Source: Candidatus Promineofilum glycogenicum
Lineage (GTDB): Bacteria; Chloroflexota; Anaerolineae; Promineifilales; Promineifilaceae
Direction: 5' to 3'
Assembly (NCBI GenBank): GCA_016707605.1
Contig: JADJHJ010000003.1
Coordinates: 496,001-560,000 of the forward strand
DNA: 64,000 nucleotides
In this document: piece after piece, positions 1 through 8,809 of the stretch
Position numbering within the stretch: position 1 is the stretch's first letter
Layout: each line of letters opens with the position of its first letter
The notes under the pieces: generated by a model
The model's database searches: none
What the model saw: the letters and a program-made list of their open reading frames with translations, nothing else
Told to the model about the DNA's origin: nothing
Made by a program: the position numbers and the translations under genes

Positions 1-242
1 GGCAGGCCCATCAGGGCGCTCATCTCGTAGATGAGGGGGATGCTCTTGGCCTCGGCCGTCAGCAGCACCTCGGCGCGCACGTCGCGCAGCCGTTCGGCCA
101 GCGCCGCGGCCGACGCCTTGACGACGTAGGTGTCGCCCAGCATGTTGAACACGGCGATGCGCACGCCGGGGGCGACTTCAAAAAGGGGGAAGTGGCGCAC
201 CAGGCCGGCCACTTCGACGGTGTAGGACTCGCGTTGGGTCAT
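1..242 (-). CDS. Adenine phosphoribosyltransferase-like protein, N-terminal part (cut by window edge)
   Basis: Reading leftward from an ATG at 242 gives about 80 residues beginning MTQRESYTVEVAGLVRHF and reaching the window edge without a stop. The segment VLLTAEAKSIPLIYEMSALM resembles the PRPP-type phosphoribosyltransferase N-terminal half, where a purine base is joined to PRPP in nucleotide salvage. The PRPP-binding loop itself would lie beyond position 1, so the catalytic part cannot be seen. It is divergently placed from the oxidoreductase at 424, with palindromic repeat DNA between them. The family call is from sequence feel of this Chloroflexota-type protein; xanthine or another purine could be the real substrate. 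Confidence 0.7.
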   Translation of the reverse strand, partial: MTQRESYTVEVAGLVRHFPLFEVAPGVRIAVFNMLGDTYVVKASAAALAERLRDVRAEVLLTAEAKSIPLIYEMSALMGL

Positions 243-267
243 GGATGCTCTCCTAATGTGGGAATTT

Positions 268-412
268 AACGCAAAGACGCCAGGACGCAAAGACGCGAAG
301 AAAACCTCACGCAAAGACGCCAAGTACGCCAAGCTCAGAATGCTTTCTGAGCTTGGCGTACTTGGCGTCTTTGCGTGTGATATCTTCCTTGCGTCTTTGC
401 GTCCTTGCGTTA
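268..412. repeat. GCAAAGACGC-type palindromic repeat, copy 1
   Basis: The unit GCAAAGACGC(C)A is iterated on one side and its complement on the other. The core is a perfect 33-bp stem (308-340 paired with 345-377) with a 4-base loop TGCT. It fills the gap between the divergent genes at 242 and 424. An open frame from 241 runs through it into the oxidoreductase, but it encodes repeat-derived residues and is not the real start. Confidence 0.9.
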
Positions 413-423
413 GATTCTTCCCT

Positions 424-1401
424 ATGAAAGCGATCCAAGTACAAGGCGAGAAGGACAGCCCGACGCTGGTGTGGGACGAGGCGGACGAGCCGGTCTGCGG
501 GCCGGACGAGGTGCTGGTGGACGTGCGCGCGGCGGCCGTCAACCGGGCCGACTTGTGGCAGGCGCGCGGCCACTACCCGCCGCCCTTCGGGGCCAGCGCC
601 ATTCTGGGGCTGGAGATGGCCGGCGTGGTGCGCGAGGTGGGCGCGGCAGTACAGACTTTCGGCACGGGCGACCGGGTGTGCGCCCTGCTGCCCGGCGGCG
701 GCTACGCCGAGCGGGTGACAGTGCCGGCGGGGATGCTGCTGCGGCTGCCGGCCGACTGGTCGTTTGCCCAGGGCGCGGCCGTGCCCGAAGTGTGGTACAC
801 GGCCTTCATCAACCTGTTCGACGAGGGCGGGCTGAAGGCGGGCGAGACGGCGCTCATCCACGCCGGGGCCAGCGGCGTGGGCACGGCGGCCATCCAACTG
901 GCGGTTGACGCCGGGGCGTTGGCCCTGGCTACCGCCGGCAGCGCCGAGAAGGTCGCGCGCTGCCGGGAGTTGGGCGCGGAGCTGGCCGTCAACTACAAGG
1001 AAGCGGATTTCGTGGCCGAGATCATGGCCGCGACGGACGGCGCGGGGGTGGACGTCATTCTCGACCCCGTCGGCGGCGGCTATCTGGCACGCAACATCGC
1101 CCTGCTGAAGCCGTTCGGCCGGTTGGTCAACATCGCCAATCTGGGCGGCAGCAAGGGGGAGTTGGACATGGGCCGCGTGCTGGGGCGGCGGCTGCGCATC
1201 ATCGGCTCGACGCTGCGCGGCCGGCCGGCGGCGGAGAAGATCGCCATCACGCGCCGGTTCGAGGAGCAGGTGTGGCCGAAGCTGGCCGACGGGCGGCTGC
1301 GGCCGATCATCGACCGCGTCTTCCCCATCGCCGAGGCCCAGGCGGCCCACGCCTACGTGCTGGAGAACCGCAACATCGGCAAGGTCATCTTAGAGATATA
1401 G
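424..1401 (+). CDS. NAD(P)H:quinone oxidoreductase, PIG3/QOR-type medium-chain dehydrogenase
   Basis: 325 residues from the ATG at 424 (MKAIQVQGEKDSPTLVWDEA). This is the usual length for the zinc-free quinone reductase branch of the MDR superfamily. Domains: GroES-like N-terminal half with AAAVNRADLWQARGHYPPP, then a Rossmann half with the nucleotide-binding run IHAGASGVGTAAIQLA. Typical zinc-ligand cysteines of alcohol dehydrogenases are absent. Family members reduce quinones or enoyl/enone compounds with NADPH in the cytoplasm. The ATG at 424 is preferred over the upstream frame because the preceding codons lie in a palindromic repeat and the MKAI start matches the family. Monocistronic; a second palindrome follows its stop. 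Confidence 0.88.
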   Translation: MKAIQVQGEKDSPTLVWDEADEPVCGPDEVLVDVRAAAVNRADLWQARGHYPPPFGASAILGLEMAGVVREVGAAVQTFGTGDRVCALLPGGGYAERVTVPAGMLLRLPADWSFAQGAAVPEVWYTAFINLFDEGGLKAGETALIHAGASGVGTAAIQLAVDAGALALATAGSAEKVARCRELGAELAVNYKEADFVAEIMAATDGAGVDVILDPVGGGYLARNIALLKPFGRLVNIANLGGSKGELDMGRVLGRRLRIIGSTLRGRPAAEKIAITRRFEEQVWPKLADGRLRPIIDRVFPIAEAQAAHAYVLENRNIGKVILEI

Positions 1402-1414
1402 CGCAAAAAATCCT

Positions 1415-1484
1415 CACGCCAAGACGCAAAGAACGCCAAGTTCAGAAAGCTTTCTGAACTTGGCGTTCTTTGCGTCTTGGCGTG
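1415..1484. repeat. GCAAAGACGC-type palindrome, copy 2
   Basis: Perfect 35-bp arms with no loop, centred on AAAGCTTT at 1449/1450. It sits between the convergent oxidoreductase (+) and GH6 (-) genes, where it could act as a bidirectional transcript end, but there is no T-run of the kind expected for an intrinsic terminator. Confidence 0.9.
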
Positions 1485-1523
1485 GGCAATTCTTAGCGTC
1501 TTGGCGCTAGGGAGCCAATTCTC

Positions 1524-2813
1524 TTAAGGAATGAGCGGTGGGTTGGCGTTCTGCGCCAGTTCCAGGGCCATCTGTCGGAACCACACCCCGGCTGCCGGGT
1601 CGATGACGCCCCACTCCGGGTCAACCGTCGTGCCCGCCGGGCCAAGGCCGCGGGTGCACTCGCCGTCAGACTCGCCAGGGATTTTGATCCACAGCAAGGC
1701 GTCAATGAGGGCATTGCCCGTGTCGGCCGTCGGCCGCAACCCCACGCCACGCCCGGGCGGATTGCACCACACCTGCGGGTCGGGGTAGCTAACCGTCGGC
1801 GTCCACGGCCCCTGGCCGTTACGGCTGGTGTCAATGACGAAACCGGCCAGCGCTTCTTCGCCGGGGTATGCGCCCTGGCTCTCGACGTTGTCGGCGTACC
1901 ACTGATCGGTCAGCACCCAGGTGGAGAAGTCGTTGGGGTTGGCCGGGTAGTACTGGCTGGCGCACCAATCGTAGTGGTTGTAGCCCCAGGACGCGGAATC
2001 GCCGCCAAACCAGATGCACTTGGAGACCCACGCGCCATACTTCTCCAGACGCTCGGTCTCAACGTAGTTGGAGACGTTCAGGAAGAAACCGTCGGCGCGC
2101 AGGACGCCGGCCTGAACCAGACGGTGGGCCGTGTCGCCCGCACCCAGCCAGGCGCTATGGGTGCCGTCGAGGTAGACGCGCACGTTCGGCCGCGCCTTCA
2201 GGGTGTCTACGGCGTAGTTGAGCATGGCAAAGCGGTCGTCGGCGGCTGTGGCCTCGTCGGCCTCGGCCGGCTGGCACCACTCGTAGCCCCCTTCGCTGGG
2301 CAGGCCACGGAACTGCTTGTACCAGGGGATGATGCCCAACCCATCAGGCTCCAGGATGACGATGGCGTTGAGGTTGCCGATGCCCGCGGCGAAGTTGTCA
2401 ATCCAGGTCATGTACTGCTGCACCGACGTGGCTCCGCCGGCCGAGAACTGGGCGCAGTCGCGGAAGGGGAGGTTGTAGGCCACCAGGACAGGGATGGCGC
2501 CCTGGGCGTTGGCCTGTCTGACAGTGCGCCGGACCTCCTCTTGCACGCGCGTCGGCCGGGGTTCGGTGAACCACACCGCCTGGGGCGTCTGGGTCATGGC
2601 CCGCAGCAGCCGGGCGTCGGCCCGCTGGCCGTTATTGTGCAGGGCGTTGATGTGCCCCCTGGCCAAAGCGCTGGCCCTGGGCACGAAGAACTGCGTGTCG
2701 GGCGGCAAATCGCCCGTGGGTGTCTCGGCTTTTACCAGGCCGGGCACGGCGATGAGAAGAAAGAGGAAAAGGGTACTGAGAACAATGGTAAATCTGAGTC
2801 GGCTATTGACCAT
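1524..2813 (-). CDS. Secreted glycoside hydrolase family 6 (cellulase / cellobiohydrolase)
   Basis: 429 residues. The start at 2813 follows AAGGAGACAGGAA. Residues 1-29 form a signal peptide with a hydrophobic core (FTIVLSTLFLFLLIAVPGL). Both GH6 signatures are present: LVAYNLPFRDCAQFSAGG (Asp119 in the position of the catalytic acid-region Asp of the first signature) and AIVILEPDGLG (Asp157, the catalytic proton donor by family knowledge). GH6 enzymes cleave beta-1,4-glucan with inversion. There is no carbohydrate-binding module or linker: the protein is one catalytic domain, as in small secreted endoglucanases. It lies 116 bp downstream of the SARP regulator on the same strand but has its own promoter candidate (TATAAT at 2851-2846). 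Exo or endo action cannot be decided from the sequence. Confidence 0.92.
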   Translation of the reverse strand: MVNSRLRFTIVLSTLFLFLLIAVPGLVKAETPTGDLPPDTQFFVPRASALARGHINALHNNGQRADARLLRAMTQTPQAVWFTEPRPTRVQEEVRRTVRQANAQGAIPVLVAYNLPFRDCAQFSAGGATSVQQYMTWIDNFAAGIGNLNAIVILEPDGLGIIPWYKQFRGLPSEGGYEWCQPAEADEATAADDRFAMLNYAVDTLKARPNVRVYLDGTHSAWLGAGDTAHRLVQAGVLRADGFFLNVSNYVETERLEKYGAWVSKCIWFGGDSASWGYNHYDWCASQYYPANPNDFSTWVLTDQWYADNVESQGAYPGEEALAGFVIDTSRNGQGPWTPTVSYPDPQVWCNPPGRGVGLRPTADTGNALIDALLWIKIPGESDGECTRGLGPAGTTVDPEWGVIDPAAGVWFRQMALELAQNANPPLIP

Positions 2814-2845
2814 TTCCTGTCTCCTTGGAAAAGTGGGATAGGTAA

Positions 2846-2874
2846 ATTATACCATCATTTTTTCTTGGTGTGCA
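2846..2874 (-). promoter_or_regulatory. Promoter candidate for the GH6 gene
   Basis: On the minus strand TGCACA (2874-2869) and TATAAT (2851-2846) are separated by 17 bp, which gives a leader of about 25 bases before the ATG at 2813. The -10 is perfect and the -35 matches four of six consensus positions. Confidence 0.5.
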
Positions 2875-2929
2875 CTCTTACGTGCCTGTGAATCTGAAGC
2901 ATGGTAAATGCCAGGACTCAAAGAAGAGC

Positions 2930-5929
2930 CTATATTCTCTGTTCATTGCCCGGGCTTTGCGTTTCCAGGCGAGGTTCTTCCCCTAATAGGCTTTGTGCCT
3001 CGTCCAGCAGCGCGGCGCGCACCAGAGCCAGCCCGACTTCGAAGCTGAGGCCCCGGCCCCTCTCCCAGGCCACGGCAAACGCCGTGACGCCCATGTCGGC
3101 CTGCAACCGCGGGCGGGCGGCGTCAATCTGATCGCGGATACGGCTGATTGCCTGTGGATGGTGATAGACCATGGACAGAACGGTCACCGCTTCTTCGGTA
3201 TGTCCCAGGGTCTGGGGAAACGTGCAAATGCTCATCAGGCAACCAAGCGTCTGCCACACTCTGGCGACGGCCGCGTGCCAATCGAGTACGTCCAGCAAGT
3301 GACGCGCTGCCTGGGCCGGCCGCCCCAACCGAACACAGGTGTTGGCCAGACTGTAACCGGCAACACTGATGCCATACATGTTGCGAGTACCTTTGGCAAT
3401 ATTCAGCAGCCGGTTGCCATAGGCCAGAGCCAGCTCGAAATCTCCATAGACCAGCGATTCATTCTGCAAAGACCCCAGTATCTCGAAGATCAAGCTGCCA
3501 GGTGCGCTTGTCGCTTCCAGATAAGTGAGATAGCCCTCCAGCCGAGATCGAGTATCCGGCTGGCTCAGCCCCAGGATGACACGGGCATTATCGGCGTAAG
3601 CCGCGGCAATGACCTCGGTGCGTTCATCCTGCTGAGCGCGCGCAACTTCGGCGGCTCTTTCAGCCCAGGCCAGTGCTTCTGGATCGTCGGTCCAGCCACA
3701 CGTGAGAACCAGCAGACAGTATAGATAAAACACTATCTCCGGGTCACCGTGTTGTAAGACGGTGGGCAGGAAGGCGAGAAGATCCTCCTTAACGGCTGAG
3801 GCAACACGGAACCCCTCTGACCAGATGAGGGCGATGAGGCGCAGGCGTAGCATGGCTGGGCTGGTCTGGGCGACGCCACCACGCGCCAACGCCTGCAAAC
3901 CGTCGTCGAAGAATGTCTCTGCCTGCAGGCCTTGCAGGTTGGCCAGAGCGTAGAGACCGCCCGACAGGTCAGCCGCTTCCTCAGCCAGGCCGTGGTCTAT
4001 GGCATAGAACCAGGCTCGATAGAGATTCTCGGCGTCACCGGCCACGCGTTCGGGCAGGTGTACCGGCGCGTAGTCGTGCAATCGGTCTAGCTCTGTCTTC
4101 ACCAGGCGAGCGAAGTAGTGCGTGTGTGCCAGTTCGGCCTCCTCACTACGCAGGCTTTCCCGGCGTTGGGTGGCGGCGAACTGACGCAGAAGCTCATGCA
4201 TCGCGAAGCGCCCGTCGGGCCGGCGTTGCAAGAGCGATTGATTGACCAGGCTTAGCAGGACGCGTAGATTAGCGCCGGAGATCTGCTCGGCGGCGTCACG
4301 CGAGAAACCGCCGTGAAATACGCTGAGCGTAGCCACAACAGTGCGTTCTTCGGGCGACAACAGTTGCCAGGTGCAGTCGAAGACGGCGTGCATGCTGCGC
4401 TGGCGCACGGGTAGATCACCCAGCTCGGCGGCCAGGAAGTCCAGCCCGCGCGCAATCTCAGCGGCGATCTCCGCCGGACTCAGCAGCTCTAGCCAGGCGG
4501 CGGCCAGTACCAGGGCCAACGGCATGCCCTGTACCTGGTCGCAGATGCGGGCGACGTCGGCAACGTTGTCTGCGGTCAGGGTGAAGCCGGGCCGGGCGCG
4601 GCGTCCGCTCTCGACGAAGAGTTGTACGGCGGTGTAGCTCAGGGCGACTTCGACCGAGACCTCACCGGGAAAGTCCAGCCCGCCCAGTTCATAGCGGCTC
4701 TCGCCGGTCAGGTGCAGTCGTTCGCGCGAGGTTGCCAGCACCGACAGGCGCGGGCAGGCCAGGAGCATAGCGCTGACGAGCGTTGCCCCGTCCAACAGGT
4801 GCTCAAAGTTATCCAGGATAAGGAGCAGTTGACGCTGATTCAGGGCCGCCAGAAGCTGAGGTTCCAGTGGCGCTGAGCGGTCCGGCGCCTGGTAGCCAAG
4901 AGCCACAGCAATGGCCTGGGGAATGTCGGCCGCGTGGGTCAGCGGTGCCAGATCAACGAAGTAAACGCCATCCTCATACTGATCCAACAGCGCCGCCCCC
5001 ACGGCCAGCGCCAGGCGCGTTTTGCCCATGCCGCCCGGCCCGACAATGGTTACCAGGCGCTGCTCGTCATGGGTCAGCAGGCGGCTGATGGCCGCCAGTT
5101 CGATCTCGCGGCCGAGGAACGGCGTCAGGTCAGCCGGCAAGTTGTGGCGGCGAGGCTGTGGTGGCCGGACGACCTCGTCAGTGGCCACCGGCCCATAGCG
5201 CCCGGCGGCGATCGCGTCGCGCAGGGCGACCGTCTCCGGGGCCGGTTCAACGCCTAATTCCTCCCACAGCAAACTCCGACAGGTCTCGTATTGCGCCAGC
5301 GCGGCGGCCCGGTCGCCGGCCAGGGCGAAGGCTTGCATCAGTTGGCGGTGAGCGGGTTCGCGCCACGGTTCCAGGGCCAGTTGGCGGCGGGCGTGGGCCT
5401 GCGCCCTGTCCAGCCGGCCGGCGGTCAGGTGATCCTGGGCCGCCTCAAACAGCGCTTCCAGGGCTAACTGGTGCAGCCGTTCGCGCTCCAGCCTAAGCCA
5501 CGCCTCGAACTCCAGGCTATCGCAGGTGAAGCCGGGCAAAAGCTCGCCGGCGTAGTGGGCCACCGCTGCGTCGAGGTCGCTCGCCTCGACCGCTCGCAGG
5601 AAGCGGGTGACATCCAGTGTGTGGTCACTGGCGCAGTTGAACTGCACCGTCTGGCGCGTGACTATCAGGTAAGGGGCATCGGCGTCGGCTGTGTCGTCCA
5701 GCAGTTGCCGCAGTTGGTAGAGCGCCTGGCGCAGATTGTTGTAGGCGGCGTCGGTGGTCTGGTCGGGCCAGAAGAGGGCGGCCAGCACATCACGGGGGAT
5801 GGCCCGTTCGCCGTTCAACGCCAGATAGACCAGCAGGCCGCGGTTGTTGTTGGAGCGGAAGCGCGTAACCGGACGGCCGTCGAGAGTAACGTGAAATGTG
5901 CCCAGGACCGAAAGCTCTAGTCGCGCCAT
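2930..5929 (-). CDS. SARP-type transcriptional regulator with BTAD, NB-ARC ATPase and TPR region
   Basis: 999 residues. Residues 1-98 are an OmpR-like winged helix (MARLELSVLGTFHVTLDGRP). Residues 100-245 match the bacterial transcriptional activator domain. Residues 265-620 are an NB-ARC-type STAND ATPase with Walker A GPGGMGKT (297-304) and Walker B LLLILDNFE (368-376). The remainder is a helical TPR-like sensor region ending near KNEQ-type tail residues NEQRI. There is no C-terminal LuxR helix-turn-helix, so the N-terminal winged helix must be the DNA-binding part. Proteins of this plan (AfsR-like) are ATP-gated activators. It is divergent from the ParB-like gene at 6072 and upstream of the GH6 cellulase. 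Three phased TGCTAACG repeats lie 27-98 bp in front of its start and are candidate binding sites. Confidence 0.9.
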   Translation of the reverse strand: MARLELSVLGTFHVTLDGRPVTRFRSNNNRGLLVYLALNGERAIPRDVLAALFWPDQTTDAAYNNLRQALYQLRQLLDDTADADAPYLIVTRQTVQFNCASDHTLDVTRFLRAVEASDLDAAVAHYAGELLPGFTCDSLEFEAWLRLERERLHQLALEALFEAAQDHLTAGRLDRAQAHARRQLALEPWREPAHRQLMQAFALAGDRAAALAQYETCRSLLWEELGVEPAPETVALRDAIAAGRYGPVATDEVVRPPQPRRHNLPADLTPFLGREIELAAISRLLTHDEQRLVTIVGPGGMGKTRLALAVGAALLDQYEDGVYFVDLAPLTHAADIPQAIAVALGYQAPDRSAPLEPQLLAALNQRQLLLILDNFEHLLDGATLVSAMLLACPRLSVLATSRERLHLTGESRYELGGLDFPGEVSVEVALSYTAVQLFVESGRRARPGFTLTADNVADVARICDQVQGMPLALVLAAAWLELLSPAEIAAEIARGLDFLAAELGDLPVRQRSMHAVFDCTWQLLSPEERTVVATLSVFHGGFSRDAAEQISGANLRVLLSLVNQSLLQRRPDGRFAMHELLRQFAATQRRESLRSEEAELAHTHYFARLVKTELDRLHDYAPVHLPERVAGDAENLYRAWFYAIDHGLAEEAADLSGGLYALANLQGLQAETFFDDGLQALARGGVAQTSPAMLRLRLIALIWSEGFRVASAVKEDLLAFLPTVLQHGDPEIVFYLYCLLVLTCGWTDDPEALAWAERAAEVARAQQDERTEVIAAAYADNARVILGLSQPDTRSRLEGYLTYLEATSAPGSLIFEILGSLQNESLVYGDFELALAYGNRLLNIAKGTRNMYGISVAGYSLANTCVRLGRPAQAARHLLDVLDWHAAVARVWQTLGCLMSICTFPQTLGHTEEAVTVLSMVYHHPQAISRIRDQIDAARPRLQADMGVTAFAVAWERGRGLSFEVGLALVRAALLDEAQSLLGEEPRLETQSPGNEQRI

Positions 5930-5955
5930 AGCCCTCCATTATACAGGATTGCGGC

Positions 5956-6027
5956 TGCTAACGATCGGGCCGATTGTGCTAACGGCAGGACACGGCCAAG
6001 CGATGGATTGGCGACGGCGTGCTAACG
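5956..6027. promoter_or_regulatory. Three phased TGCTAACG direct repeats, candidate SARP operator
   Basis: TGCTAACG occurs at 5956-5963, 5977-5984 and 6020-6027 in the same orientation, with start-to-start distances of 21 and 43 bp, close to two and four helical turns. The last two copies extend to TGCTAACGGC. They fill the intergenic space between the divergent SARP and ParB-like genes. SARP-family winged helices are known to bind short direct repeats, so an autoregulatory or divergon operator is a reasonable inference. Confidence 0.5.
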
Positions 6028-6071
6028 GCTGCGCTCTAGACTGTGATTATCAGGCATTCAGGAGAAGCGAG

Positions 6072-6561
6072 ATGTTCAACAGTCTGGAGATGACCACAAT
6101 CGCGCAAAACGGCTTCGGGCAGCAGAACCCGTTGGCCGACCGCTACGAAGCGAGCGCTGCTTTTGAAAGTGCCCTGCTGTGGGGCAAACTGCACGCTCTG
6201 GGCCACAGGCTGGCGGGTAAGCCTAGCAGCCTGCGCCATCTGCCGGCAGTGGACGCGACCACGGCCCGCCGCCCGGCGCGAGCGAGCCGGCGTCGTCAAC
6301 GTCCCCCTGTCGCAGATCGTCGGCAGCGAGGGGCGGGCGAGTGACTTCGATAGCGACTTTCACCCGTTGAACGACAACACCCGCGACCGCTGGATCAACA
6401 TCGCCGCCGCCATTCGCCGCGGAGCTTCGATGCCGCCGGTGGAACTGATTCAGGCAGCCGATGGCTACTACGTCCGTGATGGGCATCATCGCATCTCTGT
6501 GGCTCGCGCGGCCGGGCAGGCGAGCATCGAGGGGCGGATTGCTTATGTGTTGGTGAACTAG
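6072..6561 (+). pseudogene. ParB-like nuclease-domain protein, interrupted by one frameshift
   Basis: The start at 6072 follows AGGAGA. The first frame gives MFNSLEMTTIAQNGFGQQNP and a helical N-terminus up to about 6270. The homology then continues one base later, in the next frame, with NVPLSQIVGSEGRASDFDSD and ADGYYVRDGHHRISVARAAG, ending at 6561. The second part holds the ParB/sulfiredoxin-fold motif VRDGHHRISVA. Joined, the product would be about 162 residues, the usual size of these small ParB-like proteins of unknown role in Chloroflexota. The shift is equivalent to one extra base between about 6265 and 6290 in a G/C-rich run. It is divergent from the SARP regulator. A sequencing indel is as likely as a true pseudogene. 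Confidence 0.7.
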
Positions 6562-6600
6562 TTGTCTTGTGACGATTGTCGGGGTTAGCCAGAGGATTGT

Positions 6601-6668
6601 GAGAGCGAGATGGCCAGGAGCCAGAGACCAGTGTTGTGTGCGCAGACTCGGCAGGCTATCTCGCTCTC
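6601..6668. other. Long-loop inverted repeat after the ParB-like gene
   Basis: GAGAGCGAGA (6601-6610) is complementary to 6659-6668 across a 48-base loop. It lies between the + strand ParB-like gene and the convergent 67-residue gene. It could fold at the end of either transcript, but it has no T-run and no recognised RNA family features. Confidence 0.3.
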
Positions 6669-6720
6669 GCGTTAATTCAGAAGAGCTACAGGGGTAACAC
6701 CACGCCACTCTAAGCAGCGC

Positions 6721-6924
6721 TTATCTCTTCTGAACGTAAACGGTATTGTTGATTTGACCCTGAAAAACCTCCTTACCGTCCACGAGAATCTTGCCGCTAC
6801 CGGGGGATACGTCGAAGCTGATACGCCCTCTTGAATCCGTCAGCCCGCGTGAATGGGTCATACCCCAGGAAATGTGCACTTCACAAGTCCGTCCGTTCGC
6901 ATTTGTTACTTCAACTGTAACCAT
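6721..6924 (-). CDS. Small 67-residue beta-rich protein, unknown function
   Basis: MVTVEVTNANGRTCEVHISW and the following residues predict alternating beta strands. The pattern V-x-V-T-N-A-N-G ... TDSRGRISFDVSPGSGKILV is like a carboxypeptidase-regulatory / transthyretin-like sandwich domain. There is no signal peptide or membrane segment. The start at 6924 has a good ribosome site, GGAGG seven bases ahead, which supports a real gene despite the size. It stands alone between the broken ParB-like gene and proS. The function is not known and the fold call is an inference from strand pattern only. Confidence 0.65.
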   Translation of the reverse strand: MVTVEVTNANGRTCEVHISWGMTHSRGLTDSRGRISFDVSPGSGKILVDGKEVFQGQINNTVYVQKR

Positions 6925-7064
6925 GATTTACCTCCAATACTGATACAGATGGCTGTGCTATCCACAGAGGATGCAAATACACGACTGGTAACGGCGATAC
7001 TGTGGATAGGTTCACAGGTTACAAGCGAAGTCTCAATTAAACCCTTTGACGGGCCAGCAGCCTC

Positions 7065-8804
7065 ATGCGACTCTCCCAATCCTTCGGCAAAACCCTGCGC
7101 GAGGCCCCGGCGGAGGCCGAACTCGCCAGCCACCAACTCCTCATCCGCGCCAACTTCATCCGCCCCACCGGCGCGGGTATCTATACCTTCATGCCCCTCG
7201 GCTACCGCGTCATCCGCAAGATCTGGCGCATTCTGGCCGAAGAGATGGACGCCATCGGCGGCCAGGAGATGTGGATGCCCAACCTCCACCCGGCCGCCCT
7301 GTGGGAAGCCACCGGCCGCTGGAACACGGTGGACGTACTCTTCAAGCTAAAGGGCAACAGTGGCCGCGACTACGCCCTGTCGGCCACGCACGAGGAGATC
7401 GTCGTCGATCTGGCCCTGCGCGACATCGAGAGCTACCGCGACCTGCCGAAGATGGTCTACCACATCAGCAAGAAGTTCCGCGACGAACCCCGGCCGCGCG
7501 CCGGCCTGATTCGCCTGCGCGAATTCATTATGAAGGACGCCTACACCCTCGACCGCGGCGAGGCGGCGCTGGACGAGTACTACCCGTCCATGATCCAGGC
7601 CTACTTCAACGTCTTCAACCGCTGCGGCGTGCCGACCGTGGCCATCAACGCCGACGTCGGCGCGATGGGCGGCAAGACGTCGCAGGAGTTCACCGTGCCC
7701 CACCCGCAGGGGGAGGACACCTTCATCGCCTGCGACAACTGCGACTACGCCGCCAACGTCGAGGCGGCTCTCTTCGTGCGCGAGGGGGAGAAGCCGGCCC
7801 AACTGGCCGAACTGGTGAAGGTCGAGACGCCCGACTGCAAGACCATCGCCGACGTGGCCGCCTTCGTTGGCGTGCCCACCAGCCAGACGATCAAGGCTGT
7901 CTTCTACTGGTGGCGTCCGCGCTACGCGGAGAAGCCGGGCGAGGGGCGGCTGGTCTTTGCCCTGGTGCGCGGCGACCTCAACATCGTCGATACCAAGCTG
8001 GTCAACGCCCTGGGCGGCGGCTTCCTGCGCGCGGCGACCGAGGCCGAGATTCGCGCCATCGGTGCTGTGCCCGGCTACGCGTCGGGCATCGGCCTGACTC
8101 CGGCCAAAGATATGGCCGCAGATGGCGTGATGGTCGTGGCCGATGAGTCGATTGAGTACGGCGGCAACTACGTCGTCGGGGCCAACGAGGAACCGTACCA
8201 CTACACCGGGGCCAACTTCGGCCGCGACTTCACCGTCAGCAAGGTGGCCGACATCGCCGAGGCTGCCACCGGCCACCGCTGCGCCGTCTGCGGCAATGGA
8301 CATCTGGAGGCCAAAAAGGCCATCGAGGTCGGCCACTGCTTCAAGCTGGGCACGCGCTACAGCGCCGCGGTCAACGCGACCTATCTGGACGAGAACGGCC
8401 AGCCGCAACTGATCTACATGGGCAGCTACGGCATCGGCCTCGACCGGCTGATGGCCGTGGTCGTCGAACTGCACAACGACAAGGACGGCATCGTCTGGCC
8501 CGACAGCGTCGCGCCCTACCAGGTGCACCTTGTTCACGTGGGCAAGGAAGGCGACGGCACGAAGGCCAAGGCCGAAGCGGTCTACGCCGAGCTGACGGCC
8601 GCCGGCTTCGAGGTGCTCTACGACGACCGCGACGGCCTGGGCGCGGGCGTCAAGTTCAAGGACGCCGACCTGATCGGCATCCCCTGGCGCGTCACCGTTT
8701 CATCCCGCAGCCTGGAGGCGGGCGGGGCCGAGGTGAAGCGGCGCAGCGAGAGCGAGCGGCGGGTGGTGGCGGTGGATGAATTGACCGGACTTCTACGCGC
8801 ATAG
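7065..8804 (+). CDS. proS: Proline--tRNA ligase, bacterial type with editing insertion
   Basis: 579 residues, the normal length of the bacterial-type (ProS type 1) enzyme. Class II synthetase motifs are visible: motif 1 region ANFIRPTGAGIYTFMPLG, motif 2 FRDEPRPRAGLIRLREFIMK, motif 3 GSYGIGLDRLMAVVVE. Between motifs 2 and 3 (about residues 225-390) lies the YbaK-like insertion that clears mischarged Ala-tRNAPro. The C-terminal anticodon-binding domain ends with EVKRRSESERRVVAVDELTG. It charges tRNAPro in the cytoplasm. The gene is single, starts with ATG at 7065 and lacks a strong Shine-Dalgarno site. Confidence 0.97.
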   Translation: MRLSQSFGKTLREAPAEAELASHQLLIRANFIRPTGAGIYTFMPLGYRVIRKIWRILAEEMDAIGGQEMWMPNLHPAALWEATGRWNTVDVLFKLKGNSGRDYALSATHEEIVVDLALRDIESYRDLPKMVYHISKKFRDEPRPRAGLIRLREFIMKDAYTLDRGEAALDEYYPSMIQAYFNVFNRCGVPTVAINADVGAMGGKTSQEFTVPHPQGEDTFIACDNCDYAANVEAALFVREGEKPAQLAELVKVETPDCKTIADVAAFVGVPTSQTIKAVFYWWRPRYAEKPGEGRLVFALVRGDLNIVDTKLVNALGGGFLRAATEAEIRAIGAVPGYASGIGLTPAKDMAADGVMVVADESIEYGGNYVVGANEEPYHYTGANFGRDFTVSKVADIAEAATGHRCAVCGNGHLEAKKAIEVGHCFKLGTRYSAAVNATYLDENGQPQLIYMGSYGIGLDRLMAVVVELHNDKDGIVWPDSVAPYQVHLVHVGKEGDGTKAKAEAVYAELTAAGFEVLYDDRDGLGAGVKFKDADLIGIPWRVTVSSRSLEAGGAEVKRRSESERRVVAVDELTGLLRA

Positions 8805-8809
8805 AGAAG

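Noticed and set aside
307..1350. Long antisense open frame over the quinone oxidoreductase
   Set aside because: Low-complexity Arg/Pro/Gly/Ala composition of an antisense shadow in GC-rich DNA; no start signal or family resemblance.
1974..2891. Open frame antisense to the GH6 gene
   Set aside because: Shadow of GH6 with no recognisable domain.
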